Shown in pieces: positions 47,052 to 55,320 of a stretch of 64,000 bases of DNA. Within the stretch, counting starts at the first letter, position 1. The number at the start of each line of letters is the position of its first letter. The stretch lies in contig CAJUQD010000002.1 in the NCBI GenBank assembly GCA_910588105.1, positions 1 to 64,000 of the forward strand, written 5' to 3'. The DNA is from an uncultured Oscillospiraceae bacterium. GTDB lineage: Bacteria; Bacillota; Clostridia; Oscillospirales; Oscillospiraceae. A program made the translations under genes and the position numbers. Below the pieces are notes generated by a model. That model was not told the DNA's origin and ran no database searches. It was given only the letters and a program-made list of their open reading frames with translations.

Positions 47052-47060
47052 ATTATACCA
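47052..47060 (-). promoter_or_regulatory. Extended -10 promoter of glsA
   Basis: On the minus strand TGGTATAAT; no good -35 at 16-18 bp, so the TG motif may compensate. Confidence 0.55.
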
Positions 47061-47149
47061 TTGCGGCAGCTGAAAATCCAGGCAATGCGCACTGATTTTT
47101 TATCCGGCCGGAATTTTTCTTCCTGTTCCCGCCGAAAAAGGAAATTTGA

Positions 47150-47178
47150 TTGTAATTTTAGATAAAAGGCATTATAAT
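47150..47178 (+). promoter_or_regulatory. Promoter of the GntR/FadR regulator
   Basis: TTGTAA at 47150, 17-bp spacer, perfect TATAAT at 47173-47178. Confidence 0.82.
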
Positions 47179-47246
47179 AAGAACGAAGAGATTGAGTGGC
47201 AGAGTGCGGGACTGCCTGTTGGCCATACTGGAAAGGAGTTGTCCGT

Positions 47247-47945
47247 TTGTTTACTGAGGTGAGGCAGACCAATAAGCCGCTGCCGGTGCTGGTGGCGGAT
47301 GAGATCACCAAACTGGTGGTGGACGGGGTATTCAAGCCGGGTGACCGGCTGCCCAGCGAGTATGAGCTGGCCCAGCGGCTGGGCGTTGGGCGCAGCACGG
47401 TGCGGGAGGCCACCAAGCTGCTGGTGAGCCAAAACATCTTGGAGATCCATCGGGGCAACGGCACCTTCGTCTGCCAGCAGACCGGCGTGGCCGAGGACCC
47501 CCTGGGGCTGAAGTTCATCCAGGATAAGAAAAAGCTGGGCCTGGACTTGTGCGAGATCCGCTTCATGATTGAGCCCCAAATCGCCATGCTGGCCGCGCGC
47601 AACGCCACCCAGGAGGAGATTGACCGTATCCAGTCCCTGTGCGACCAGGTACGGGATCTGATCTATGCCGGTGAAAATTATGGCGAAAAGGACAGGGAAC
47701 TGCACACCTTGATCGCCTCATGCACCCGCAACAGCGTGATCCCCAACCTGATCCCCATTTTAAACGAAGCCATCCCGCTGTTCATTGACATCACCCGCCA
47801 GTCGGTGAAAATGGAGACCATCCAGACCCACCAGGCGGTGGTGGACGCCATCCGCGCCCGGGACGGCCAGGCCGCCTACGACGCCATGTGGCAGCACCTG
47901 GAGGACAATAAGCGAAGCATCGAAGCCATCCCGGACCAGCCCTAG
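47247..47945 (+). CDS. GntR-family regulator, FadR subfamily
   Basis: This 232-residue regulator has an N-terminal winged helix (ITKLVVDGVFKPGDRLPSEY, then LAQRLGVGRSTVREATKLL, about 15-55) and the helical FCD effector domain (about 95-220). The FCD metal/ligand positions are in LCEIRFMIEPQ, DRELHTLIA and THQAVVDAI. The start is the TTG at 47247, eight bases after AAAGGAG; the frame is open upstream without signals. It precedes the dehydratase operon, whose promoter region holds a tandem palindrome right after the predicted start of transcription, so it should repress it until an aldonate-type ligand binds. Confidence 0.9.
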   Translation: MFTEVRQTNKPLPVLVADEITKLVVDGVFKPGDRLPSEYELAQRLGVGRSTVREATKLLVSQNILEIHRGNGTFVCQQTGVAEDPLGLKFIQDKKKLGLDLCEIRFMIEPQIAMLAARNATQEEIDRIQSLCDQVRDLIYAGENYGEKDRELHTLIASCTRNSVIPNLIPILNEAIPLFIDITRQSVKMETIQTHQAVVDAIRARDGQAAYDAMWQHLEDNKRSIEAIPDQP

Positions 47946-48041
47946 GGCACGGGATGGCCTCTTTTTGTCCCGGGCTTGTTCACAGTATCCACAAAAACGC
48001 GCCAGCTATTTTGTGGACATACACAAAAAAATTTGTGAGAC

Positions 48042-48070
48042 TTGACTTTTATTGGTTGTGTTGCTATACT
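48042..48070 (+). promoter_or_regulatory. Promoter of the aldonate-type operon
   Basis: TTGACT at 48042, 17-bp spacer, TATACT at 48065-48070. Confidence 0.85.
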
Positions 48071-48083
48071 CTCCTCAGACATA

Positions 48084-48104
48084 AGACGTCTGACGTTACA
48101 CGTC
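48084..48104. promoter_or_regulatory. Likely GntR-family operator
   Basis: Two adjoining palindromes, AGACGTCT (48084-48091) and GACGTTACACGTC (48092-48104), lie about 7 to 27 bases past the predicted transcription start, a repressing position. Confidence 0.65.
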
Positions 48105-48127
48105 GGATAATATGGAGGAGATTGCAT

Positions 48128-49846
48128 ATGTATCGAAGTGAAGCCGTGCGGGCGCAGGCGCCGGAGATGGATCCGCTGCGCCTGGGCATGGGCTGGCGGC
48201 TGGAGGATCTGGAAAAGCCCCAGATTCTGGTGGAGAGCACCTTTGGAGACAGCCACCCCGGCAGCGCCCACCTGCTGGAGCTGGTGGAGCTGGCCCGCCG
48301 GGGCGCGGACGAGGCCGGGGCCAAGGCCGCCCGGTATTTCGTCACCGACATCTGCGACGGCCAGGCCCAGGGACACGACGGCATCAACTACTCCCTGGCC
48401 AGCCGGGACATGATCGCCGGCATGGTGGAGCTGCACAACAACGCCACCCCCTTTGACGCGGGCGTGTTCATCGCCAGCTGCGACAAGGGCTTGCCCGGGA
48501 TGCTTATGGGGATCGGCCGCACCAACCTGGGCGCGGTGGTGGTCACCGGGGGCGTGATGGAGGCGGGGCCCGGCCTGCTCACCCTGGAGCAGATCGGAGC
48601 CTACAGCGCCCAATGCCAGCGGGGGGAGATCAGCCGGGAGCAGTTCACCTATTATAAGCACAACGCCTGTCCCTCCTGCGGAGCGTGCAGCTTTATGGGC
48701 ACGGCGGGCACCATGCAGGTGATGAGCGAAGCGCTGGGGCTGGCCCTTCCGGGCAGCGCCCTGCTGCCCGCCACCTGCCGGGAACTGAGGGACATGGCCT
48801 ACCGAGCCGGGCGCCAGGCGGTGGAGCTGGCCCGTGCCGGAGTCACCGCCCGTGATATCGTCACCAAGCAGAGCTTTGAAAACGCCATCATGGTCCACGC
48901 CGCCATCTCCGGCTCCACCAACGCCATTCTGCACCTGCCCGCCATTGCCCACGAATTTGGCGTAAGACTGGACGCGGACGACTTCGAACGCATCCACAAA
49001 GACGCCCGCTATATCTTGGACGTACGCCCGGCGGGCCGGTGGCCATCGGAATACGTATACTACGCGGGAGGCGTGCCCGCCATTATGGACGAGCTGCGGA
49101 ATATCCTCCACCTGGACGCCATGACCGTCACAGGCAAAACCGTGGGCGAAAACCTTAATGAACTGCGCGTAAGTGGGTATTATGACAAGTGCGGGGCCCT
49201 GCTGGAAAAGACCGGGCTGTCCAAGCGGGATATCATCCGTCCCTACGATGACCCCATCGGCAGCCAGGGCACCATCGCCATTCTGCGGGGCAACCTGGCC
49301 CCGGAGGGGGCGGTGGTCAAACACTCCGCCGTGCCGGAGGAGATGCACCGGGCGGTTTTGCGGGCCAGGCCCTTTGACTGCGAGGAGGACGCCATCGCGG
49401 CGGTGCTGGCCCGGAACATCCAGCCCGGCGACGCGGTGTTCATCCGCTATGAGGGTCCCAAGGGCAGCGGAATGCCCGAAATGTTCTACACCACCGAAGC
49501 CATCTCCTCCGACGGGGAGTTGGGCCGGAGCATCGCGCTGATCACCGACGGGCGGTTCTCCGGTGCTTCCAAGGGCCCCGTCATCGGCCATGTCTCCCCC
49601 GAGGCGGCGGAGGGCGGCCCCATCGCCCTGGTAGAGGAGGACGACCTCATTGAAATCGACATACCCGCCCGGGTGCTGGCCATTGTGGGCACCCAGGGCG
49701 TGCGCCGCACGCCGGAGGAAATTGAATCCATCCTGCTCCAGCGGCGGACGTCCTGGATTCCCAAGCCCCGGCGGTATCCCTCTGGCGTGCTGAAGATTTA
49801 CGCCCAGCACGCCGTGGGGCCCATGAAGGGCGGCTACATGGAATAA
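48128..49846 (+). CDS. IlvD/EDD-family sugar-acid dehydratase
   Basis: This 572-residue Fe-S dehydratase has cluster and Mg segments in SCDKGLPGM, VTDICDGQAQGHDG and CPSCGACSFMGTAGTM. The C-terminal substrate part is TDGRFSGASKGPVIGHVSPE. The closest style is that of aldonate dehydratases (galactonate, xylonate, arabinonate type) rather than the ILV biosynthetic enzyme, because it is preceded by a GntR regulator and followed by a gluconate permease. It would convert an aldonate to a 2-keto-3-deoxy acid. GGAGGAG stands before the ATG. No KDG kinase or aldolase gene is in view. Confidence 0.88.
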   Translation: MYRSEAVRAQAPEMDPLRLGMGWRLEDLEKPQILVESTFGDSHPGSAHLLELVELARRGADEAGAKAARYFVTDICDGQAQGHDGINYSLASRDMIAGMVELHNNATPFDAGVFIASCDKGLPGMLMGIGRTNLGAVVVTGGVMEAGPGLLTLEQIGAYSAQCQRGEISREQFTYYKHNACPSCGACSFMGTAGTMQVMSEALGLALPGSALLPATCRELRDMAYRAGRQAVELARAGVTARDIVTKQSFENAIMVHAAISGSTNAILHLPAIAHEFGVRLDADDFERIHKDARYILDVRPAGRWPSEYVYYAGGVPAIMDELRNILHLDAMTVTGKTVGENLNELRVSGYYDKCGALLEKTGLSKRDIIRPYDDPIGSQGTIAILRGNLAPEGAVVKHSAVPEEMHRAVLRARPFDCEEDAIAAVLARNIQPGDAVFIRYEGPKGSGMPEMFYTTEAISSDGELGRSIALITDGRFSGASKGPVIGHVSPEAAEGGPIALVEEDDLIEIDIPARVLAIVGTQGVRRTPEEIESILLQRRTSWIPKPRRYPSGVLKIYAQHAVGPMKGGYME

Positions 49847-49859
49847 GGAGGGCTGAACC

Positions 49860-50942
49860 ATGAAAAAACTGAGGACAGGTATCATCGGCTGCGGCAAGGT
49901 GGGCAGCTTCCACGCCCAGGCGTACGCCCGGCTGCCCGGCAGCGAATTTGCCGCCGTGTGCGACGCGGACCGGGGCCGGGCGGAGGCCTTTGCCTCCCAG
50001 TGGGGGGTGCGGGCCTACACCGATGTGGAACAGATGTGCCGGGAGGCACAGCTGGACATTGTGAGCGTGTGCACTCCCCACCCCCTCCACGCCAACCCCG
50101 CGGTGGCCGCCGCCAACTGCGGCTGCCACGTGCTGGTGGAAAAGCCTCTGGCCTCCACCCTGGCCGACTGCGATGCCATCATTAAGGCGGGTGAGCGTAA
50201 CTGCGTCACCATCGGCACCATGGTGCAGCGCCGGTTCTACCGTCCTTGTATGCGCATCCACCAGGCCATTGAGGACGGAAAGCTGGGCAAACCCGTGCTG
50301 GGCATGGTGACCATGCTGGGCTGGCGGGATGAGGATTACTACCGCAGCGACCCCTGGCGGGGCAGCTGGGAGGGCGAGGGCGGCGGTGTGCTGGTCAACC
50401 AGGCGCCCCACCAGCTGGACCTGCTGTTATGGTACATGGGGGAGGTGGACGAGGTCTACGGCGTGTGGAAAAACCTGAACCACCCCTATATCGAGGTAGA
50501 GGACACCGCAGTGGCGGTGGTAAAGTTCAAAAGCGGCGGTGTGGGCAGCATCGTGGTCAGCAACAGCCAGAACCCCGCGCTGTACGGCAAGGTTCACATA
50601 TTCGGGGACAACGGCGCTGCCGCCGGGGTGCAGACGGACGGGGGCGCCATGTTCATCGCGGGCATGTCCTCCATCACCGAGCCCCCGGTGAACGACCTGT
50701 GGACGGTGCCCGGCGAGGAGGAGCTTCTCCCCCGCCGCCAGGAGGAGGATCGGGCGTTTTTCAACAGCGTTGACTCCATGCACCACTACCACGCCCAGCA
50801 GATTCAAGACTTCCTGGACGCGGTGGCCCAGGGCCGCAAGCCCCTGGTGGACGCGGCGGAGGGACGCCGGACGGTGGAGCTGTTCACCGCCATCTACCGC
50901 AGTACAAGGGACAACGCCGTCATCAAATTCCCGCTGAAGTGA
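49860..50942 (+). CDS. Gfo/Idh/MocA family oxidoreductase (second)
   Basis: The 360-residue protein has the Rossmann start GIIGCGKVGSFHA, CTPHPLHA and the family VEKPLASTLADCD. A C-terminal domain includes GGGVLVNQAPHQLDLLLWYM, the usual substrate-side His motif. It oxidises a sugar, inositol or sugar-acid hydroxyl with NAD(P). AAGGAGG lies nine bases before the ATG. Like its counterpart at 10966 it is followed by a xylose-isomerase-like barrel, suggesting the same kind of keto-sugar chemistry in a separate operon. Confidence 0.9.
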   Translation: MKKLRTGIIGCGKVGSFHAQAYARLPGSEFAAVCDADRGRAEAFASQWGVRAYTDVEQMCREAQLDIVSVCTPHPLHANPAVAAANCGCHVLVEKPLASTLADCDAIIKAGERNCVTIGTMVQRRFYRPCMRIHQAIEDGKLGKPVLGMVTMLGWRDEDYYRSDPWRGSWEGEGGGVLVNQAPHQLDLLLWYMGEVDEVYGVWKNLNHPYIEVEDTAVAVVKFKSGGVGSIVVSNSQNPALYGKVHIFGDNGAAAGVQTDGGAMFIAGMSSITEPPVNDLWTVPGEEELLPRRQEEDRAFFNSVDSMHHYHAQQIQDFLDAVAQGRKPLVDAAEGRRTVELFTAIYRSTRDNAVIKFPLK

Positions 50943-50954
50943 GGAGGGGTTCCC

Positions 50955-51830
50955 ATGCTGATCTCCTACAATGAGGCCTGCGCCAAGGACTGCTCTACCC
51001 TGGAGCAGGATCTGGATCTGTGCGAGCGGTCGGGCTTTGACTGCATCGAGCTGCGGCTGGACATGCTGCGGGACTATCTCACCCGCCGCTCAGTGGACGA
51101 GCTGGCCGGCTTTTTCCAAACCAGCCGCCTGCGCCCCCACGCCTTCAACGCCCTTTACCTCTACCCGGAATTTCTCGGCCCGGAGGACGACCCGGAGCGG
51201 CAGGCGGCCCTGCTGGAAGAGTTCAACCTGAGCTGCCGGGTGGGCCGGGCCATCGGGAGCGAATACCTCATCGTCGTCCCGCCCCTCCAGCGGGACCCGG
51301 CGGGCGGGCCCTACACGGGCAGCTGGGAAGACACCTTTGCCGCCTGTGTGCGCATACTCTCCCGCCTGTCCGACCTGGCCTTGCCCTATGGCATGAAGCT
51401 GTGCTTCGAGCTGGTGGGCTTCGAGCGCTCCAGCGTGCGCAGCGTGGCCCAGGCGGACGCCATCGTCCGGGCGGTGAACCGGCCTAACGTGGGCTTTGTG
51501 TTCGACTCATATAACATGTACCTCAACGGCGGCAGCAATGACTTTACCGCCATCGGCTCCGTCCAGCCGGAAAAAATCTTCGCCGCCCACCTGATGAGCG
51601 CCGACGACGTCCCCCCGGAGCTCCGGGGTCAGGACAAGCGCCGGTTCTGCGGCGGCGGCGCGGTGGACACCGGCGCATTCCTCCGGGAGCTGAAGCGGGC
51701 GGGCTACCGGGGTATCGCCTCGGTGGAGACCTTCCGCCCCGAGTACTGGGACAGGCCTCCCGAATGGGTCATTGCCGAGGCCTATCGGACCACCCGGGCG
51801 GAGCTGGAGCGCAGCGGCTGCCTCTCATAA
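50955..51830 (+). CDS. Xylose-isomerase-like TIM barrel
   Basis: This 291-residue sugar phosphate isomerase/epimerase superfamily member has metal-site segments FDCIELRLDM, LCFELVGFERS, VGFVFDSYNMYL, FAAHLMSADDV and GIASVETF. GAGGAGG precedes the ATG, 12 bases after the oxidoreductase. It likely isomerises or epimerises the ketone made by that enzyme. Two hairpins follow (51833-51860 and 51869-51887), probably lowering transcription into the permease gene. Confidence 0.85.
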   Translation: MLISYNEACAKDCSTLEQDLDLCERSGFDCIELRLDMLRDYLTRRSVDELAGFFQTSRLRPHAFNALYLYPEFLGPEDDPERQAALLEEFNLSCRVGRAIGSEYLIVVPPLQRDPAGGPYTGSWEDTFAACVRILSRLSDLALPYGMKLCFELVGFERSSVRSVAQADAIVRAVNRPNVGFVFDSYNMYLNGGSNDFTAIGSVQPEKIFAAHLMSADDVPPELRGQDKRRFCGGGAVDTGAFLRELKRAGYRGIASVETFRPEYWDRPPEWVIAEAYRTTRAELERSGCLS

Positions 51831-51832
51831 AG

Positions 51833-51860
51833 ATTTTAGGCGGCCCGGGCCGCTTAAAAT
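51833..51860. terminator. Palindromic hairpin in the operon (attenuator)
   Basis: ATTTTA, G, GCGGCCCGGGCCGC, T, TAAAAT forms a nearly perfect 28-base palindrome directly behind the isomerase stop. Confidence 0.6.
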
Positions 51861-51868
51861 AAAACAGT

Positions 51869-51887
51869 GCCGCGCACCCTGCGCGGC
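51869..51887. terminator. Second hairpin before the permease gene
   Basis: GCCGCGC, ACCCT loop, GCGCGGC, followed by GCGAAAAC. It lies about 30 bases before the permease ATG and may also affect its translation. Confidence 0.5.
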
Positions 51888-51920
51888 GCGAAAACGATCA
51901 AAGAAAGAGGAGGAAACATT

Positions 51921-53318
51921 ATGGACGTAACGCGCTTACTCATCGCCCTGGTCGTCGGCATGGCCGTACTCATCGTGCTGATTATGAAGACCAAGCTGCA
52001 CCCGGCGCTGTCGCTGGTGATCTCCGCCGTCGTGGTGGGCATCGTGGGCGGCGTGGGACTGACGGCCATCCCGGGCCTCATCACCTCGGGCTTCGGCAAC
52101 ACGCTGGCGGGCATCGGCCTGGTCATCGCCTTTGGCTGCATGATGGGCCAGATTATGGAGGAGACCAACGCCGCAAAGGTCATGGCCCACACCTTCATCA
52201 AGGCCCTGCGGGGCAAAAATGAGGAAGTGGCCATGGGCATCACCGGCTTTCTGGTATCCATCCCCATCTTCTGCGATTCCGCTCTGATCGTTCTGGCCCC
52301 GCTGGTCAAGTCTATCTCCCAGGCCAAGAAGAAGTCCCTCACCGGCCTGGCGCTGATTATGGCCTGCTGCCTGAACATCACCCACACCTCCGTGCCTCCC
52401 ACACCCGGCCCCCTGGCGGTAGTGGCCCAGTTTGGCGACACCATCGACCTGGGCGCCTACATCCTGTTCGGCATCGCCATGGGCATCCCCCTGATGATCG
52501 TCATCATCATCATGGGCCGCATCGTGGGCCGCAAGTGGTATAAAATCGTGGACGAAAACGGTGAGATCATCGACGTCTCCCCCGAGCAGGCCAAGGAGTA
52601 CGCCGTCCTGTCCTCCCAGCCCACCGTCCCCGAGCTGGATCCCAACGAGACCTATCCCTCCGCCTTTATGGCCTTCGCCCCCATCCTGATCCCCGTGGTG
52701 CTCATTCTGCTCAGCACCGTCACCAGCATGGTCTACAAGGGAGAGGACAATATCGTCACCCAGCTCATCGCCTTCTTCGGCAGCCCGGTCATCGCCATTG
52801 CCATCGCGCTGCTGGTGTCCATCTACGGCCTTGCGGGCAATAAGTCCCGCCAGGAGGTGCTGGACTGCCTGGAGCGGGGTGTCAAGAGCTGCGGCACCAT
52901 CATCCTCATCACCGGCGCGGGAGGCGCCTTCGGCAACATCATCAAGTCCAGCGGCATCGGCGATGTCATCGCCCAGGGGCTGGCAAACAGCAACCTCCCC
53001 GTGCTGCTCCTCCCCTTCCTGGTGGCCGCCATCCTGAAGCTGGTGCTGGGCAGCGGCACCGTGGCCATGACCACCACCGCCACCATCTGCGCCCCCATTC
53101 TGATGCAGATTCCCGGCACCAACATGATGTTCTGCGCCTACGCCGCCTGTATCGGCGCGCAGGTGTTCTCCCTGCACAACGACAGCTTCTTCTGGGTGCT
53201 CACCCGCACCTTCAAGCTGGACAAGCTGGACGTGCAGATCTTTGGCTACGAGGCCATGCAGTTCATCTGGTCCTGGGTCGGCTTCGGCATTCTCAGCATT
53301 GTCAACCTGATTTTCTAA
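51921..53318 (+). CDS. GntP-family gluconate/aldonate permease
   Basis: The 465-residue membrane protein has about twelve helices and GntP signatures: TSGFGNTLAGIGLVIAFG, FLVSIPIFCDSALIVLAPL, HTSVPPTPGPLAV and GSGTVAMTTTATI. These permeases import gluconate and related sugar acids with protons. In this operon it supplies the aldonate for the dehydratase. AGGAGG lies seven bases before the ATG; 18 in-frame codons upstream overlap the second hairpin and are not preferred. Confidence 0.93.
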   Translation: MDVTRLLIALVVGMAVLIVLIMKTKLHPALSLVISAVVVGIVGGVGLTAIPGLITSGFGNTLAGIGLVIAFGCMMGQIMEETNAAKVMAHTFIKALRGKNEEVAMGITGFLVSIPIFCDSALIVLAPLVKSISQAKKKSLTGLALIMACCLNITHTSVPPTPGPLAVVAQFGDTIDLGAYILFGIAMGIPLMIVIIIMGRIVGRKWYKIVDENGEIIDVSPEQAKEYAVLSSQPTVPELDPNETYPSAFMAFAPILIPVVLILLSTVTSMVYKGEDNIVTQLIAFFGSPVIAIAIALLVSIYGLAGNKSRQEVLDCLERGVKSCGTIILITGAGGAFGNIIKSSGIGDVIAQGLANSNLPVLLLPFLVAAILKLVLGSGTVAMTTTATICAPILMQIPGTNMMFCAYAACIGAQVFSLHNDSFFWVLTRTFKLDKLDVQIFGYEAMQFIWSWVGFGILSIVNLIF

Positions 53319-53328
53319 TACCAAACTG

Positions 53329-53361
53329 GCGGGGGCCCGGAGGAACGCTCCGGGCTCCCGC
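53329..53361. terminator. Hairpin between permease and second isomerase
   Basis: GCGGGGGCCCGGAG pairs with CTCCGGGCTCCCGC, nearly perfect. No T run, so a partial terminator or processing stem. Confidence 0.55.
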
Positions 53362-53382
53362 GCCATAGAAAGGAGAACCAAT

Positions 53383-54258
53383 ATGCGTTTTGGCTGCTGC
53401 GGAAGCCTTGTGGCCTCCGCCCCCGACCGCACGGGGGTGGAAATCGTGGAACGGCTGGCGGAATACGGCTATGACTATATCGAGCTGCCCCTGGCGGAAA
53501 TGATGGAGCTGGACGGCGGCGCGTTTGGCGCGCTGCGAAGCCGGGTGGAGCGCAGCTCCCTGCGCTGCGAGGCCTGCAACAACTTCTTCCCCGCCCGGGT
53601 GCGGCTCACCGGGCCGGAGGCGGATCCGGGGGCCGCCCGGGACTATTGCGTCCGGGCGCTGGACCGGGCGGCGGAGCTGGGCGCGGCGGTGGTGGTCTTT
53701 GGCAGCGCCGGGGCCAAGCGGGTGCCCGTCGGCTTTTCCATGGAACGGGCCTGGGAGCAGGTGGCGGACATCACCCGGTACGCGGGTGAAGAGGCCGCAA
53801 AGCGGGGCATCACCATCGCCATTGAGCCGGTGCGCCACCCGGACTGCAACATCATCAACACCTTCGCCGAGGGCGTATCCATGGCCAGGGAGACCGGCCT
53901 GGACAGCGTAAAGGTGCTGGTGGATCTTTACCATCTGGCATGCGAGGGGGAGAACCCCGATATCCTGCGCCAATACGGGGCGGAATACCTGCGCCATGTC
54001 CACTTTTCCTACCCCAATTTCCCCGAAATCGACGGCGTATCCGGCCCGGAACAGCTGCGCGGCATGTTCGAGGGCGAGCTGGACCGGCGGGGCTGGTGGC
54101 GGACCTGGCCCTCCAGCCGGGAGGAGTGGGGCTACGCCCCGTTTATCCAGGCATTGAAGGGGTGCAGCTATGACGGGCGGATCAGCATTGAGGCCCCCGT
54201 CGGGAACTTTGAGGTGCAGGCCCCCCGCACCCTCGCTTTTTTGAAGGAAGCGTTTTAA
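53383..54258 (+). CDS. Xylose-isomerase-like TIM barrel (second of operon)
   Basis: This 291-residue barrel has metal-ligand regions YDYIELPLAEM, ITIAIEPVRHPDCN, VKVLVDLYHLACEGE and HVHFSYPNF, and ends in GRISIEAPVGNF. These match the 3-epimerase/hydroxypyruvate-isomerase-like branch more than inosose dehydratases. AAAGGAG precedes the ATG. It and the gene at 50955 repeat the double-barrel pattern seen in the island (9135 and 10049). Confidence 0.85.
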   Translation: MRFGCCGSLVASAPDRTGVEIVERLAEYGYDYIELPLAEMMELDGGAFGALRSRVERSSLRCEACNNFFPARVRLTGPEADPGAARDYCVRALDRAAELGAAVVVFGSAGAKRVPVGFSMERAWEQVADITRYAGEEAAKRGITIAIEPVRHPDCNIINTFAEGVSMARETGLDSVKVLVDLYHLACEGENPDILRQYGAEYLRHVHFSYPNFPEIDGVSGPEQLRGMFEGELDRRGWWRTWPSSREEWGYAPFIQALKGCSYDGRISIEAPVGNFEVQAPRTLAFLKEAF

Positions 54259-54259
54259 G

Positions 54260-55135
54260 ATGGAGCAGACCATGATGAACAGGCTGGCTGTCCGCCGCCG
54301 GGTGGTTTTGGGCGCATACGCCGTCACCGTGGCCGCCTATGCGGCGGCTGTGGCCATGATCCTGGTGGAGCTTGGCATTGCCGTTTGGATTGTGAACCTC
54401 ACCACAGTCTTTTATATCCTGGTGGTGCGGGCGCTGGACAAGGGGTATGACCGGGCTTTTGCCCGGGCCAATCTGACCATGAGCTGCGGACAGCGGCTCA
54501 ACCAGCTCCAGATAGCGGACAAAGGCGGCCTGACCCGGGAGGATGTCCGGGCCGGGGGGCTCTTCCCCCTCCGCCGGGAGGGAAAGGAGCTGGTGTGCGG
54601 CATGGACGTCCAGGGCCGGGCGGGAGATGTCCGGGTGCGGATATGCGAGCTCACCGCCTACTGCGAGATATTCGGAGAAAAGGAAAAGCTGGCCCTGCTC
54701 AACGGCCTGTGGATGGAGGCGCGCCTTCCCGGCAGTACCGGGCTGCACCTGACCTTGGTTCAGCACGGCGCGCTGGACCCGGACACCGCCGCCGCCTTTT
54801 ACGCGGGCCAGGGCCTGACGCGCCTTCCCCTTGGGGAGGGCGCCCTGCGGGACGGCTTTACCCTCTATGGGGACGAGGCGGGCGCGAAGGCGGCGGCACG
54901 GTTTGCCCGCCGGTGCGTACCGCTGGCCCAGCAGGCCGGCAGGGCGGGCCATAAGCTGGTACTCTCCCTGCACGGGGATGCCGTCCACGTCTTTCTCTCC
55001 GGCCGCAGCCTCACCTTCCGCACCCCCATCCGTGGCCGCCTCACCCCGGAAATCGTGGGCTGGGACCGGCTTCCCGAACTTTCCCTGCTGCTCACCCTGG
55101 CCAAAGAGAGCGGGCCGCAAAAATCCTCCCCGTGA
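54260..55135 (+). CDS. Membrane-anchored protein, DUF3137-like
   Basis: The 291-residue protein has two N-terminal hydrophobic helices (about 14-36 and 40-58) followed by a soluble alpha/beta region. Segments such as GLFPLRREGKELVCGMDVQG, FGEKEKLALLNGLWMEARLP and LPELSLLLTLAKES resemble DUF3137 proteins, although similarity is modest. The ATG is one base after the preceding stop and nine bases past GGAAG, so it is read with the operon or by read-through. No link to sugar-acid metabolism is evident. A strong terminator overlaps its stop codon. Confidence 0.7.
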   Translation: MEQTMMNRLAVRRRVVLGAYAVTVAAYAAAVAMILVELGIAVWIVNLTTVFYILVVRALDKGYDRAFARANLTMSCGQRLNQLQIADKGGLTREDVRAGGLFPLRREGKELVCGMDVQGRAGDVRVRICELTAYCEIFGEKEKLALLNGLWMEARLPGSTGLHLTLVQHGALDPDTAAAFYAGQGLTRLPLGEGALRDGFTLYGDEAGAKAAARFARRCVPLAQQAGRAGHKLVLSLHGDAVHVFLSGRSLTFRTPIRGRLTPEIVGWDRLPELSLLLTLAKESGPQKSSP

Positions 55136-55149
55136 TTTTCGCGGCCCGC
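55110..55149 (+). terminator. Terminator of the aldonate-type operon
   Basis: GCGGGCCGC and AAAAT pair with ATTTT and GCGGCCCGC; the stem begins inside the last codons of the preceding gene. Confidence 0.8.
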
Positions 55150-55237
55150 CCTTTCCGCCTTTCATAGAAGCGCAGCCCCGGCATCCCCGTCCCACCGGCT
55201 CCCGCTTCAAAACCGCCCTCCCTTTCCCGTCTGCGTA

Positions 55238-55266
55238 TTGCCCTTTTTCCTCCCACGTATTATAAT
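55238..55266 (+). promoter_or_regulatory. Promoter of the M20 amidohydrolase gene
   Basis: TTGCCC at 55238, 17-bp spacer, perfect TATAAT at 55261-55266. Confidence 0.78.
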
Positions 55267-55320
55267 AGGGCCGTAATTCTGGATGACGCCCCGGCGCCGG
55301 GGCGGAAGGGGGACAGGCAG

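Noticed and set aside
47942..49897. A 651-codon open frame antisense to the IlvD/EDD dehydratase
   Set aside because: It covers a clearly recognised gene in the opposite strand and encodes a repetitive Gly/His-rich product.
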